Assembly: GCF_013267595.1 (NCBI RefSeq)
Contig: NZ_CP054010.1
Span: forward strand, 1,116,001 to 1,180,000
Direction: 5' to 3'
Origin: Prevotella melaninogenica
GTDB lineage: Bacteria; Bacteroidota; Bacteroidia; Bacteroidales; Bacteroidaceae
Length of the DNA: 64,000 bases
Under the pieces are notes generated by a model. The model did no database searches. It was given only the letters and a program-made list of their open reading frames with translations, and was not told the origin of the DNA. The first letter of the stretch is position 1. Each line of letters begins with the position of its first letter. Both the position numbers and the translations under genes were made by a program. This document shows positions 17,165 to 27,400 of the stretch, one piece after another.

Positions 17165-18394
17165 CTACTCACCAGACATTCGATGACTTTCGATTTCAAC
17201 CCCTTCCTGATACCGGTCATATTGTCTTTGTATTATCTTATCGAAGTCCTTTAGGTGGAAGTAATTATTTTTCTTGATGTATGAGACAAAGTCTTTCTGA
17301 TAGTACAGGGCATATCCAAAACCTTGATTATCACAAGGTGTCCCTATACACTTCTCATACATCAGACCATAATAATACCCGATGTATGCACCAGCCTTAT
17401 ATCTTTCATCCTTTGTCAGGTCGTCGAACTCTGGTTCATTTTCTAAATCCAACAAATATGATAAATATTCATCCAACATACAGTAATACAGATTCTTTCT
17501 GTCAGCATGTTTCAACATATACTGCAGCAGTCCTTGATGGATGAGAAGCCGCCCATCCGCACCTTTTGAAACAAATAGTTCCTTGTACTCTTTCCCTATA
17601 GGGAGTTCTCCTTCCTCTTTCACTTCATCTATCATCATCTTGTTGATAATATCAGACTTGTCATAGCCGTATTCCAGGAACAGGTCACGAAGGAAGTTCC
17701 GGTCATTATTCATAAGCCAAGTGAGTGCAGCCTTGCTGTCGTGGAAGATGAACTGGTTTCTGTAAAAATAGGCTGTATCTATCGAATAGTAAAGTTTCCC
17801 TTTCTCAACTATATCATCGTCGGCATCTTCATTGTCAAATCCTTGAAGCTCAACAGTGTTCTCTATGGAAGGATAGGATACGATGTAGTTATACTTTGGA
17901 ACATAGATACTCTTATTCCAAAAGTAAGAAACAGTTTCCGAAGAGTCTACCTCCATAGCCTTTCGCTGTTCCAACCGTTCTTTAGGAGCTCCATCTTTGA
18001 ATACATATCTACGAAGTTTGTTCCCTGCCAAATAGATGTTATTTTCAGAGATATCAATGTTATAATATTTTTTGATAGCCTTTCGTGCTTCAGCATCGCT
18101 GACAGACTGGTATCCCATTCTTTTGAGCGCATCATAAGTAAGTTCTATTGCCAAATCTGTATACTCTACTTGTTTGTCTATAGCCATTACCGTAACACCA
18201 TCAAGTCCTACTTCCGCAAGTTCTCTATAGTAGTTTCTGATTGTCTTTTCATTCATACAAATCAAGTCTTTCTGCTTCACATTTTGAACAGTTCCTTTTA
18301 TGTCTGTAGATTGCCTCTGTCTTAAATTCTCTTGACAACTTACATGCGACAGAACTAAAACCAAAATAATAAGTATACATAAAATCTTTTTCAT
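17165..18394 (-). CDS. Lipoprotein, putative immunity protein to the M23 cassette (type B)
   Basis: 409 residues from the chosen start MKKILCILI. A longer start at 18409 would overlap the upstream gene by 14 bases, and a GGGAG ribosome site sits about 8 bases before the ATG at 18394. The signal peptide has a lipobox ending at Cys (VLSHVSC). It is a paralogue of the 11221-12450 product across the full length. It follows directly on the orphan GH19-M23 module, 1 base after its stop codon, the usual position of a cognate immunity gene. A periplasmic lipoprotein is where protection from peptidoglycan hydrolases would be needed. Confidence 0.65.
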   Translation of the reverse strand: MKKILCILIILVLVLSHVSCQENLRQRQSTDIKGTVQNVKQKDLICMNEKTIRNYYRELAEVGLDGVTVMAIDKQVEYTDLAIELTYDALKRMGYQSVSDAEARKAIKKYYNIDISENNIYLAGNKLRRYVFKDGAPKERLEQRKAMEVDSSETVSYFWNKSIYVPKYNYIVSYPSIENTVELQGFDNEDADDDIVEKGKLYYSIDTAYFYRNQFIFHDSKAALTWLMNNDRNFLRDLFLEYGYDKSDIINKMMIDEVKEEGELPIGKEYKELFVSKGADGRLLIHQGLLQYMLKHADRKNLYYCMLDEYLSYLLDLENEPEFDDLTKDERYKAGAYIGYYYGLMYEKCIGTPCDNQGFGYALYYQKDFVSYIKKNNYFHLKDFDKIIQRQYDRYQEGVEIESHRMSGE

Positions 18395-19607
18395 TTTATT
18401 TTCTCCCATAAAAATCTTTTAATTGTCCTTTCTTCATTCTTTCTTCCTGTTTCTTTTTTTCTTCTGGTGACATCTTCACCTTATAATATACATAATATGC
18501 AGGATTACATCTTTTAGTCAAATCTCCACATCTTCTTTCTGACCTTATTTCAAAATGCAGATGAGGACCACAAGTTCCATCTCTGATACCAGAAATGCCC
18601 GAATAACCAATAACCTGCCCAGCATATACACTACCTTTTTTTACAAGAATGTAACTTAAATGATAGTAGACAAGATATATATGATTAGAATTTTCATCAA
18701 ATCCTTCACCCTGTTTTTTTTCGCCGTCATAGGTTGGATTATAGTCTCTTCTCCTTTGTCTGAAATAGTTTATTTGTTCCTTATCTGTTATTTTTAACAC
18801 AATGGTCTGTCCTTGTCCTTTAGGAGAATCCGTTATTGATTCTACAATACCATCCAAACACGCATATACATTTGATCCTTCTGTACAAAACAAATCAACT
18901 CCCTGATGATATTTTTTATTAGGTCTTGGCACTCCGAATGCAGCGTTTGCAGGATTATATTTTCCACTTTGAGTCCATAACGTTATCTGTGGATTATCTA
19001 CAGGGTCGTGCCATTTTCCTTGTTTTGGAGTTTGTTTTGGAGATTCCTTAACATTCCACTTACAATCATCCACCATAAAAGCAACAGAAGTCCTATTAGT
19101 AAAGGCTTCCTGTTTCTCTTCGTAGTTCGATTTTCCTGTATCTTTGTTTATCTCTCTCATTCCAACTTTTTTTGAAATACGTTCTGTACTTTTGTTCCCA
19201 TTGCAAAGTTTGTACATGTCTAAGTTTTTCCATTTGAAAAAAGCCATGGAAGCAACCACTGCAAGTTCAAAATTTTTACCAACTTGATCTGATTTCTCTA
19301 TACTACTTGTGATATCGCAAGAATAACCTATATCATGCAATATTTTTTCAATTGCAGTATAGCAAACTCTACCAGTTAATTGGATTAATCCTCTACCTCT
19401 GAAGTGCCATCCGTCATTTGGATATTTGTTTCCCAGTTCTTTTCCCTTGCTGAACTTATAAGAATATGCATAGTTTGCTATCTTTATTTGGTTTTCTTTT
19501 GAAACAGCATTCGCTTTGGTTGATTTCTTTTCCGCACGCCCCCATTTTCTTGCATAATTTCTTCCTTCATCTGTTCTGAAGGCTGATAATTTGGTTGGTA
19601 TGATTTC

Positions 19608-19610
19608 TCA
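19608..19610 (-). other. In-frame TGA inside the GH19 domain of orphan cassette 2
   Basis: The frame is identical on both sides and both sides encode recognisable GH19 sequence, so this is a single nonsense codon rather than a frameshift. Confidence 0.85.
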
Positions 19611-19824
19611 ATAGTAATTAAAGGATTCTCCCTCCTTTACGTCAAGTCTACCTCCTGTTTCTTTATAGGCTTGAGCAAAAAAATGTGCCTTAATCCAACA
19701 CGTATCCATCCTCAACTCTTTCATATACTGAGTATAAATTCTTGCAACAATTGATAATTTTTCAGGTGACACTCCCTTGAAAATCTTCTGTAGTCTTGGA
19801 AGCATATCCGTCCATTCTTCTCTA

Positions 19825-20066
19825 CAACGTGGACATCCACCCTTTTCAGGCTCTGTGCGATTAACATTCGCCTTGCTGGGTTCTGCCTTTGGCGTGGGAA
19901 TATGCCGCTTGACAGAGAAGAGGACTTCTTTCCCTTTAAGTATATATTGTTTGGGTTCCTTTGAGGTCTGTCTGTTAGTATTATTATTTACATTTCCGTT
20001 GGAAGACTGACTACTGAAAATCCATGAGACAACAACCTTGTAGGCTGTACCTTCCTTGTATGGTGC
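19825..20066 (-). repeat. Effector linker copy at orphan cassette 2
   Basis: Matches 25932-26175 of the full effector with about 93% identity by eye, encoding YKEGTAYKVVVSW through GCPRC. It is longer upstream than the copy at 15777, ending at about 20066, where the sequence diverges. Confidence 0.9.
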
Positions 20067-20297
20067 TAATCTCCGCTGCTCATCTATCTCTCACAATCAA
20101 TATATGATATATCTTTACAATACGGACACTTAATAGAGTCCTTAAATTTCAATCAGTCATAGAAAATAACTGAGAATAAAATGCTGATGAACCTATCAGA
20201 TTAATGACTGCAAATCTTACAACCGTATCAGAATATAAAGGCGATGGAACAGAATCGCTATTGTACAGTTGTTCTCTATTATACCATAACTTACATT

Positions 20298-20846
20298 CTA
20301 CTGCTGTTTCTCACATTTCACCTTTACATTATTCTTACCTTTTTTATTTATAATATAGGGACTTTTAAGATAGTATTTACCATTATACCGGTACAATTCC
20401 ACTACCGTTGCTTTCTCCACATTAGACAAGGGCAAAGAATTAGTCTCACCTAATGAAGCTAAGTAACACAATTTCAGATGCTTCTCATTTTTTTTTCTCA
20501 CGGTGCACAAGATTCGAAAACATGTCATTTGACCATTCCCCGTAAAGATACAGCTGTCTGAACTAATCTCAAGCTCATAACCGACAAATATCGGGGGATA
20601 ATCTGATGCCTGCATGTAATATTCATAATGACCATACCAGCTGGTATCCTTTTCAACCAACGACTGCAATTTACGTATCTTTTGTAATTTATCTTTTTCG
20701 ACGACTTTCTTTTCATCACACCTGCTTTCATACTTTCTATGAACCTTTGGAGGTACAACAACATTCCGCCTCTCTTTTCCTCGATGAAAAGAACAAGCTG
20801 CGAAGACTATTACAAACAGAGATAAAATAAAAACATGCTTCTTCAT
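20298..20846 (-). CDS. Small lipoprotein of the effector island
   Basis: 182 residues with a lipoprotein signal (FVIVFAAC, Cys18). A basic, charged segment follows at residues 22-60, then a beta-rich domain (YGHYEYYMQASDYPP, FVGYELEISSDSCIFTG) and a lysine-rich tail. No family is recognised with certainty. It sits 61 bases after the ankyrin protein gene and is probably co-transcribed with it. It is a candidate second-line immunity or envelope-protection protein by context only. Confidence 0.6.
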   Translation of the reverse strand: MKKHVFILSLFVIVFAACSFHRGKERRNVVVPPKVHRKYESRCDEKKVVEKDKLQKIRKLQSLVEKDTSWYGHYEYYMQASDYPPIFVGYELEISSDSCIFTGNGQMTCFRILCTVRKKNEKHLKLCYLASLGETNSLPLSNVEKATVVELYRYNGKYYLKSPYIINKKGKNNVKVKCEKQQ

Positions 20847-20907
20847 ACCAATATTCTATAAGAATTCAGATCATCTCTTTATTGCCGAATCAGACCATTA
20901 CAATCTA

Positions 20908-21591
20908 TCATGACTTTTTCAATAGTTTTATCATTTCAACATTCTTATGACGACGAGCAATGGAAAGGGGAGACATTCCGCTTCTATCCTTTACCTTTGT
21001 CTTTGCTCCATACTTTAATAATACCTTCACTATGTTTATATTATTCTTATCCACTGCAACCATCAGAGGATAAGTTATATAGTCTCCACCAAGGTTACCC
21101 AAGCCATTTGCCTTTGCTCCATATTGTAAAAGAAGGCAAGTAACTGGATAACTGTTCATACTACAGCTCATCACCAAAGGGCAAAGTCCATCTTCATTAT
21201 AAGCCACGTTAGCGTTGGCTCCTAATGACAGAAATAACTTTACCAACTCGGCATTCCCCTTATCTACTGCCATATATAGCGCATCATAGCAATACATATC
21301 ATCAGAGTACACACATTCCATATTAGCCTTCATTCCTATGAGTCTTTGGACAAAGCGTTTGTTCTGATAAAGACAAGCATAACCTAACAGCGTATAGGAA
21401 TGGTCAGTATATGTATGGAACAAGGAGTCAATATTCTTTATATGTTTAATGTTCTTTTCAAAGTCAGATATATTCCCTTCTTTTATTGCCTTCATGGTTA
21501 GATGATAATGGTCAAAGTTTTTTTGGCAGTGACCACTATATAAAAAAACGAATAGGCACAGAAATAAAAAAGCAATTCTTTTCATATTCAT
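20908..21591 (-). CDS. Exported ankyrin-repeat protein, putative immunity protein
   Basis: 227 residues starting MNMKRIAFLFLC; either Met can serve. The signal peptide runs to about residue 22 (FLYSGHCQ). The rest is about five ankyrin repeats, for example GNAELVKLFLSLGANANVAY, NNINIVKVLLKYGAKTKVKD and MSPLSIARRHKNVEMIKLL. Ankyrin proteins are usual scaffolds for protein-protein inhibition. An exported one in a T6SS effector island fits a periplasmic toxin-binding role, which is inference. A -7 box lies at 21615-21622. Confidence 0.75.
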   Translation of the reverse strand: MNMKRIAFLFLCLFVFLYSGHCQKNFDHYHLTMKAIKEGNISDFEKNIKHIKNIDSLFHTYTDHSYTLLGYACLYQNKRFVQRLIGMKANMECVYSDDMYCYDALYMAVDKGNAELVKLFLSLGANANVAYNEDGLCPLVMSCSMNSYPVTCLLLQYGAKANGLGNLGGDYITYPLMVAVDKNNINIVKVLLKYGAKTKVKDRSGMSPLSIARRHKNVEMIKLLKKS

Positions 21592-21614
21592 TGAGTTGTT
21601 TAGATAAGATACCG

Positions 21615-21622
21615 CAAAGATA
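21615..21622 (-). promoter_or_regulatory. -7 box of the ankyrin protein gene
   Basis: TATCTTTG on the minus strand, followed by CGG, 24 bases before the start. AGTTCTAAGAACTTC lies upstream, as in the 12548 promoter. Confidence 0.6.
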
Positions 21623-21722
21623 TAAAAAACACTTGAAGTTCTTAGAACTCTTTGGTACTTTCTTTAGGGGAGTTGTAACGCAAGTCCTATATTGAACTTG
21701 CGTGTAGTTACAATATTCCCTA

Positions 21723-22916
21723 TCATTCACTACCTGTAGGGGGATTCAAGTCTAATCCCTCCCTTTCTATTTTATCCATCATTTCAGGACTACTGATACC
21801 AAAGAACTTGTGTGCACGTGCATACTGATAGACTTTCTCGCAGTTGGTCATTATTACATACGTCATAGACGTTTGAGCCCAATCGGTTGATGGGATATAA
21901 TCGGCATATTTGTTGCGCATCTTATATTCAGAATTTGCAAGATAACAAAACATTCGTGCTTTTTGTTCCAGATTAAAATGTGCAGCATTCATTCCATCTT
22001 CGTCTTGTAACACCTGATACACATATATTAAGAACTTATCATTGTAATAAGAACTGTTCTTGCCTGTGGTGTTCTTTTCAATAGTCTCTATCAGTTCTGG
22101 ATGCACAATAAGGTTATTCCCTTTTCCTTTATCAAATATATAACAAAGGAAAGCAAAAGGATTTTCCCTTTCCGCATTAAAGAACCATTGATTTAATTCA
22201 GGACTTCCAAAATAAGAATATTCTTTTAATAAATCACCTAACATTCGGTTACTGTCGTAATAATCGCCAATGTCATCAATTTCTCCCTCACCTTGATACA
22301 GTTCTAATTGCTTCAACGCACCTGTATCATTATAAATCAAGAACTTGTTTAATAATAAGATTTGTTTCAAGGTCGTGCTCTTGAATTTAATCGTATTCCC
22401 GTTAACAGAAATCAAATCTCTGAGAAGCCAATTATAGGTTATGAAGCCTTTATCTTTGATGGCAAAGAAGGAAGAGGCAAAATCGAAGCTCTTTTCATTA
22501 CTAAGGTTTATGAATGTTGACTTCGTATTCGCTCCAAGGTCTTTTCCAAAAACTTGTCTGATTCTTTTTTCAAATAGTTCTTTTGAAGGCTTCTTAAAGC
22601 CATGAGTATATAAATAATGCTCCACCAAAGGAATTGTCAAGAGAAAATCCTCCTGTGTTGGCATGTATCTTGGTTTTGATTGATCATCTCGAAAATCGCC
22701 ACCATACCACGCAAGTTCTTGAAGTTTTAAATGCTTCAACAGCTTATCTTTATCAACTCCCCAATATTTTAAGGAATCTATCACATTCATTTTTTTATTT
22801 TCGTTATTCATTAGCCCTTTCTCAGTAAAGATATTATCCTTAGAAGAATTTGATTTACACTGTGTAAAAGTGAGAAGCCCAAGTAATAAAGAGCTTATAA
22901 ATAAAAATCGTTTCAT
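21723..22916 (-). CDS. Lipoprotein, putative immunity protein (type A)
   Basis: 397 residues from MKRFLFISS, chosen because the signal peptide begins there and a promoter lies just upstream; the frame is open to 23096 but would pass through the promoter. The lipobox LLTFTQC places the Cys at about 19. It is paralogous to the 23254-24456 product: YGGDFRDDQSKPRYMPTQED, HGFKKPSKELFEKRIRQVFG, TYNWLLRDL, and IETIEKNTTGKNSSYY near residue 290. It has its own -7 box. By position it is a second immunity gene of the full effector or a remnant from a replaced cassette. Confidence 0.65.
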   Translation of the reverse strand: MKRFLFISSLLLGLLTFTQCKSNSSKDNIFTEKGLMNNENKKMNVIDSLKYWGVDKDKLLKHLKLQELAWYGGDFRDDQSKPRYMPTQEDFLLTIPLVEHYLYTHGFKKPSKELFEKRIRQVFGKDLGANTKSTFINLSNEKSFDFASSFFAIKDKGFITYNWLLRDLISVNGNTIKFKSTTLKQILLLNKFLIYNDTGALKQLELYQGEGEIDDIGDYYDSNRMLGDLLKEYSYFGSPELNQWFFNAERENPFAFLCYIFDKGKGNNLIVHPELIETIEKNTTGKNSSYYNDKFLIYVYQVLQDEDGMNAAHFNLEQKARMFCYLANSEYKMRNKYADYIPSTDWAQTSMTYVIMTNCEKVYQYARAHKFFGISSPEMMDKIEREGLDLNPPTGSE

Positions 22917-22947
22917 ATCTATTTTTGATGTTTTGAATAGTGAACCG

Positions 22948-22955
22948 CAAAGGTA
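22948..22955 (-). promoter_or_regulatory. -7 box of the 21723-22916 lipoprotein gene
   Basis: TACCTTTG on the minus strand, followed by CGG, 32 bases before the ATG. Confidence 0.6.
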
Positions 22956-23253
22956 TAAAATGGCTCTTCCGGAATCTGGAGTGATGTTGTGATGTCCTTT
23001 ATACCACTTGTTAGTAAAGAAAGTTTGTAATAGTTCATTATAAGCGTTTTGTAGTGTGTATAACCCATGTGGTACAACAACAACTTTCGTAACCATTAAA
23101 TTAGTACTTTGTATTCTTTAATATCAGTAAACCAAGGGGATATAAAAGTTATTGATAATCAGACATTAAACATTATCACTCCAAAATCCTAAGGACCCCT
23201 TCTTTTTGATAATTGAACCTTGGCTTTAAACCTTCTAAGCTACCCCTCACGAT

Positions 23254-24456
23254 TTACTCTGGGTCAGGTCCGTCTGATTCGTCTGAAATCCCTTCATGTT
23301 CCAATTCTTCCATCATTTTAGGACTACTGATACCAAAGTATTTATGCGTACGTGCATATTGATAAATCTCTTTACAGCGAAGCATTATCAGGCAAGTCCA
23401 AGGCATAGGGTCCCATACGTTTGACGTGATATACTGTCGATACTTCTCACGCATCTTATATTCAGAGTTTGCGAAATAACAAAAAATTCTGGCTTTCTGT
23501 TCAATAGTAAAGTGCTTACTATTCATGCCATTTTCATCTCGTATAAGGTCATATACGTAATTGGCAAAGTTGTCATCATAATAGTCATGCTTAGTACCCG
23601 TAGTGTTTTTTTCTATTGTCTCTATCAGTAATGCATGTACAATTATATTATTATTGGGAGCTTTATCAAATATTCTGTTTACAAAATCATAAGGTTCATC
23701 TTTATACTTGAGAAAATACCATTGATTTAGCATGGGACTTTTATAATAATTATAAGAGGCAAACAAATCTTCTAATATGTTTTCTCCATTATAAAATGTT
23801 CCAAGACCATCATCATCTCCTTGGGATTGTAAGTTTTCCAAGAGTTTAAAAGCATTTACATCATTATAGAAGATAAAGTTGTTTAGCGCTTTAATTTGCT
23901 GAAAGACCTGTGATTTCAATTTTATCTTGTCTCCCTCTACGGATAATAGGTCACGAAGTAACCAGTTGTAAGTTATGAACCTATCCTTATATATCGCATA
24001 ATAGGGCGAGGTAAAGTTGAAGTCACCATCAGCCCCAATTCCCTCATAGCCTTTTGTCTTATCCATTTTCAACTGATATCCAAAGACATACTTGATTCTT
24101 TCTTGAAATAACTCAGTAGAAGGTCGCTTGTAGCCATGGGTTTCAAGATAGTATTTTACCAAAGGAATAGTCAACTGAAAGTCTGTCTCTGTAGGCATAT
24201 ATTGCGGTATAGATTGGTCGTCACGGAAATCACCTCCATTCCATGCATTCTCCTGTAATTCTATATGTTTTAGCAAGGTATTTCTGTCAATGCCTATTTC
24301 TTTTAATCTTTCCATACTGATTATACTATCATAGTGAATATGTGTTGTTTTATGCGATTCCATAGCAACAGTATTCGCACGTTTCGAATTTCCTGTACAC
24401 TGAACAAACATAATTGTCAGTGCAAATAAAGGAACTAAGCCTAATTTTTTTTTCAT
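23254..24456 (-). CDS. Lipoprotein, putative cognate immunity protein of the NlpC/P60 effector (type A)
   Basis: 400 residues from MKKKLGLVPL, where the signal peptide starts; an upstream in-frame codon at 24486 would overlap the effector by 26 bases. Lipobox IMFVQC. Conserved with the next gene's product over its whole length (WNGGDFRDDQS, THGYKRPSTELFQERIKYVFG, EKNTTGTKHDYYDDNF, FGISSPKMM). It starts 4 bases after the effector stop codon and has a -7 box inside the effector's 3' end, so it can be made without the effector. This arrangement and the outer-membrane-lipoprotein signal support an immunity role. Confidence 0.7.
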   Translation of the reverse strand: MKKKLGLVPLFALTIMFVQCTGNSKRANTVAMESHKTTHIHYDSIISMERLKEIGIDRNTLLKHIELQENAWNGGDFRDDQSIPQYMPTETDFQLTIPLVKYYLETHGYKRPSTELFQERIKYVFGYQLKMDKTKGYEGIGADGDFNFTSPYYAIYKDRFITYNWLLRDLLSVEGDKIKLKSQVFQQIKALNNFIFYNDVNAFKLLENLQSQGDDDGLGTFYNGENILEDLFASYNYYKSPMLNQWYFLKYKDEPYDFVNRIFDKAPNNNIIVHALLIETIEKNTTGTKHDYYDDNFANYVYDLIRDENGMNSKHFTIEQKARIFCYFANSEYKMREKYRQYITSNVWDPMPWTCLIMLRCKEIYQYARTHKYFGISSPKMMEELEHEGISDESDGPDPE

Positions 24457-24460
24457 ATCT

Positions 24461-27400
24461 TTATTTCTTTGAATAATGTACTGCAAAAGTATAAAAATAA
24501 CATCGAACCGGATTATGCCCTATCAAATGGAATCCTTTTCTAAAGAAATGCATTTTAATGGTTCCTGCTAATTTCTTATTCTCATTTTCTTTATATTTTT
24601 CTCCTCTTTCATTTAAAGCTTTCTCATTTTTAATAGATGACTGGATAGCTTCTATTGTTGTAACAATATCACTTTCAGAATTATAATTTATCACAACTCC
24701 TGTGTGTCCACTATAGTGCGATACTCCTTTTTTATCTACTCGCTTTCCATACCACAAGAAAATATCCCCTCTTTTAGGAATATAGTTGGGGTCATTATGT
24801 TTTATAAGCCATTTAGGATTTTCCTCTGCATATTCAGTCATTTTGTATGTTGTCCAACCCATAGGTTTCTTACACCATTCTATTTTTGCAGCATAACGTC
24901 CTACTAGTTCTGAGCAGTCCATTGTTTTTGCACCATTTTCCTGAATACGATTATCATCTTGAACATATGGGACTTTATACTTCATCTTACCTACCTGTTC
25001 TAAAGGTATACAGATACTTTCCAGCCATCTGATGCCTTGTTCTATTTTTAGATCCTTATCTTCTTGAGTAGATGAAGAATTATCTTTCTTCAATTTGATG
25101 ATGCAATCACTTACTCTAAACAACTTAGATGTAATGTTGTTGAAACTATTCCTTTTTAAATCATAATTTGTCTCTTTTTTTGAGCCAACTTTATTTCCTA
25201 TTCTCCTAGAAATAATATCCACATCTTTTTGTCCATTAGATCTTGTAGACAATCCTTTTTCCTTTGACCAAAATGCCATGCAGGTTACCATTGCAACTTC
25301 TATATCATTCCCTACAAGACTAGCATTATTGTCTGAGTTTATAATATTTTTATGTAAAAGTTCTTCTGTATATTTATTTGCGTGAGTGTAGGCTTCACGA
25401 CCAGTAATCTGTATCATTCCTCTCCCTCTAAAGCGCCAGCCATCTCCAACTTGAGTATTACCTAATTTTCTTTTCTGTGAGCAATTTTTGTCATCATATA
25501 CAACATTGGCTATCATCTCTTCATTTGCAGCCTGAATACCTTGGTCATTATATCTATACAAGTCCTTACGACCATATTTTTCTGCTAAATCTGGATGACT
25601 TACCATATAAGAATATGGTGATTTTTTTGATTCACCATCTGTAAAATAACCACCCTGCCTTGTTTGAGTATTACCTTGTACCCAGTGTTTACCATTAACG
25701 TTGTCTCTCCCTTTCATACGTCTTGCGGAGTAGTTGAAACTTTCGGTCTTAATATTGAAAGAATCTCCCACTTCTATCTTCGCCTGTGCAAAGAAATGTG
25801 CTTTATTCCAACAGGTGTCCATCTTAAAATACTTCATGTGCTTATTATAAGCTTCAGCAATTTTCATACGTGTTGTTTCTGAAGTTTTTGGGAAAACCTC
25901 TTTAAGCTGCTCTGCTGTAATTGGAGCACTACAGCGTGGACATCCATCCTTTTCAGGCTCTGTACGATTAACATTCGCCTTGCTGGGTTCTATCTTTGGC
26001 GTGGGGATATGCCGCTTGACAGAGAAAAGAACTTCCTTCCCTTTAAGTATGTATTGTTTGGTTTCCTTTGAGGTCTGTCTGCCAGTATTATTATTTACAT
26101 TTCCGTTGGAGGATTGATTACTACTGAAAAGCCATGAGACAACAACCTTGTAGGCTGTACCTTCCTTGTACGGAGGCGTTGCCAACGTTAAGGAGAACTT
26201 ATAGACACCCGTACTATTGACAGGGCTATTGGTACTATATATAGGTGATGGTTTGGAACTTTTCTCTTCTTGGTTACCTGTTTCGTGCTTATATACATCC
26301 AGACGTATCTTTCCGGTTTCCATATTGGCGGTAGAAACACGCACGTATACCATACTCCCGCTGTCAGCAATACCACCCTGCAGTTTTTCTTTGCAGTCAG
26401 AATCTTTATAAATGATCAGGCTGCGGAACTCTATTTTGTCATTGAATAGGATAGGGTGCTGTGAAGTCTTTGTCAGGTTTTCTATCCAATGTCGAGAACT
26501 CAGTTCCAGATATATCCTTATTTTCTGCCCATTGCTGAAACGCTTACGGTCTTCTATTATTTTCTTTAACTGGTCGCTTGAAAGGGAAAGGGCTATCTTT
26601 ACTTTTCCTGCAGCAGACAAGGGTATTGGAGTAAGGGCGGATAGATATGTTTTTCCCTCATATCCATTATAATAAAAGCGGCAATTGACAGATATACCTT
26701 TACAGCCCGGCAAAGATACATGTGCAAACACTTTATTACGCAACCCTATGTAAGTAACAGGTTTGCCATTCTCGTCCTTCCATTCTAAACTTTTGAACTT
26801 GGGATAGGATACGGTTATCTTAACCATACCTTTGCCTTTGGGTGAGCCTGGTTTATGAACATAAGCATATACAGAGTACGTACCTTCTTTAGTAAAATAG
26901 GTACGTGCAGGAGCTTCTGTCAACCCTTTTGCAATCACACGATTGCCATGACAGACATCCCACTTGACACCAGTCCCCCGCATACTTCCTGCCGTAAGTG
27001 ACGTAGTGAATAGGAGTTCTTCTTGGTCGTAGGGGGTTATGGTTATCTCCCTCTTACCATTTACAAGAACATTGTTTACCTGTACCGCTGCCGGAACACG
27101 TTTGTTCTGACTCTTCTCGTCCTCCTGCGGCAAATGCTTCCAATCTTCTTCTGTAAAGATCGGGCTCTTATGTGCCGTACTGTTTGCCTTACGTGGTGAA
27201 GAAGAAGGCTTTACTACAACCTGTTGGCCAGATGTCTGGATATTAATTCTACCACCTCCAGCTTTACAAGTACCAGAACTCTTGACCGTTAGGGGATACA
27301 TCTTACCCTTTATGGCAATCTTATTATACGTGTTACTCCAAACGATATTCGGAGAACAAGGACCATTATTCTTTGCTGCACAGCTTCCAAAATTTAAGGA

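Larger units (their letters stand above)
18396..20090 (-). pseudogene. Orphan effector C-terminus: GH19-like + M23 endopeptidase, interrupted by TGA
   Basis: An open frame without an ATG at its 5' end starts near 20090. It encodes the effector linker to GCPRC, then a GH19-like start (LRMDTCWIKAHFFAQAYKET). It is cut by one in-frame TGA at 19608-19610 after GESFNYY. Beyond it the same frame continues with GRGLIQLTGR and, after about residue 110 of the downstream part, a LytM/M23 domain with HQGVD and HLHFE zinc ligands, to the stop at 18396. The downstream part could begin at TTG 19340. It carries a D,D- or glycyl-type endopeptidase fold, but as it stands it lacks a delivery domain and an intact muramidase. 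Confidence 0.8.
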
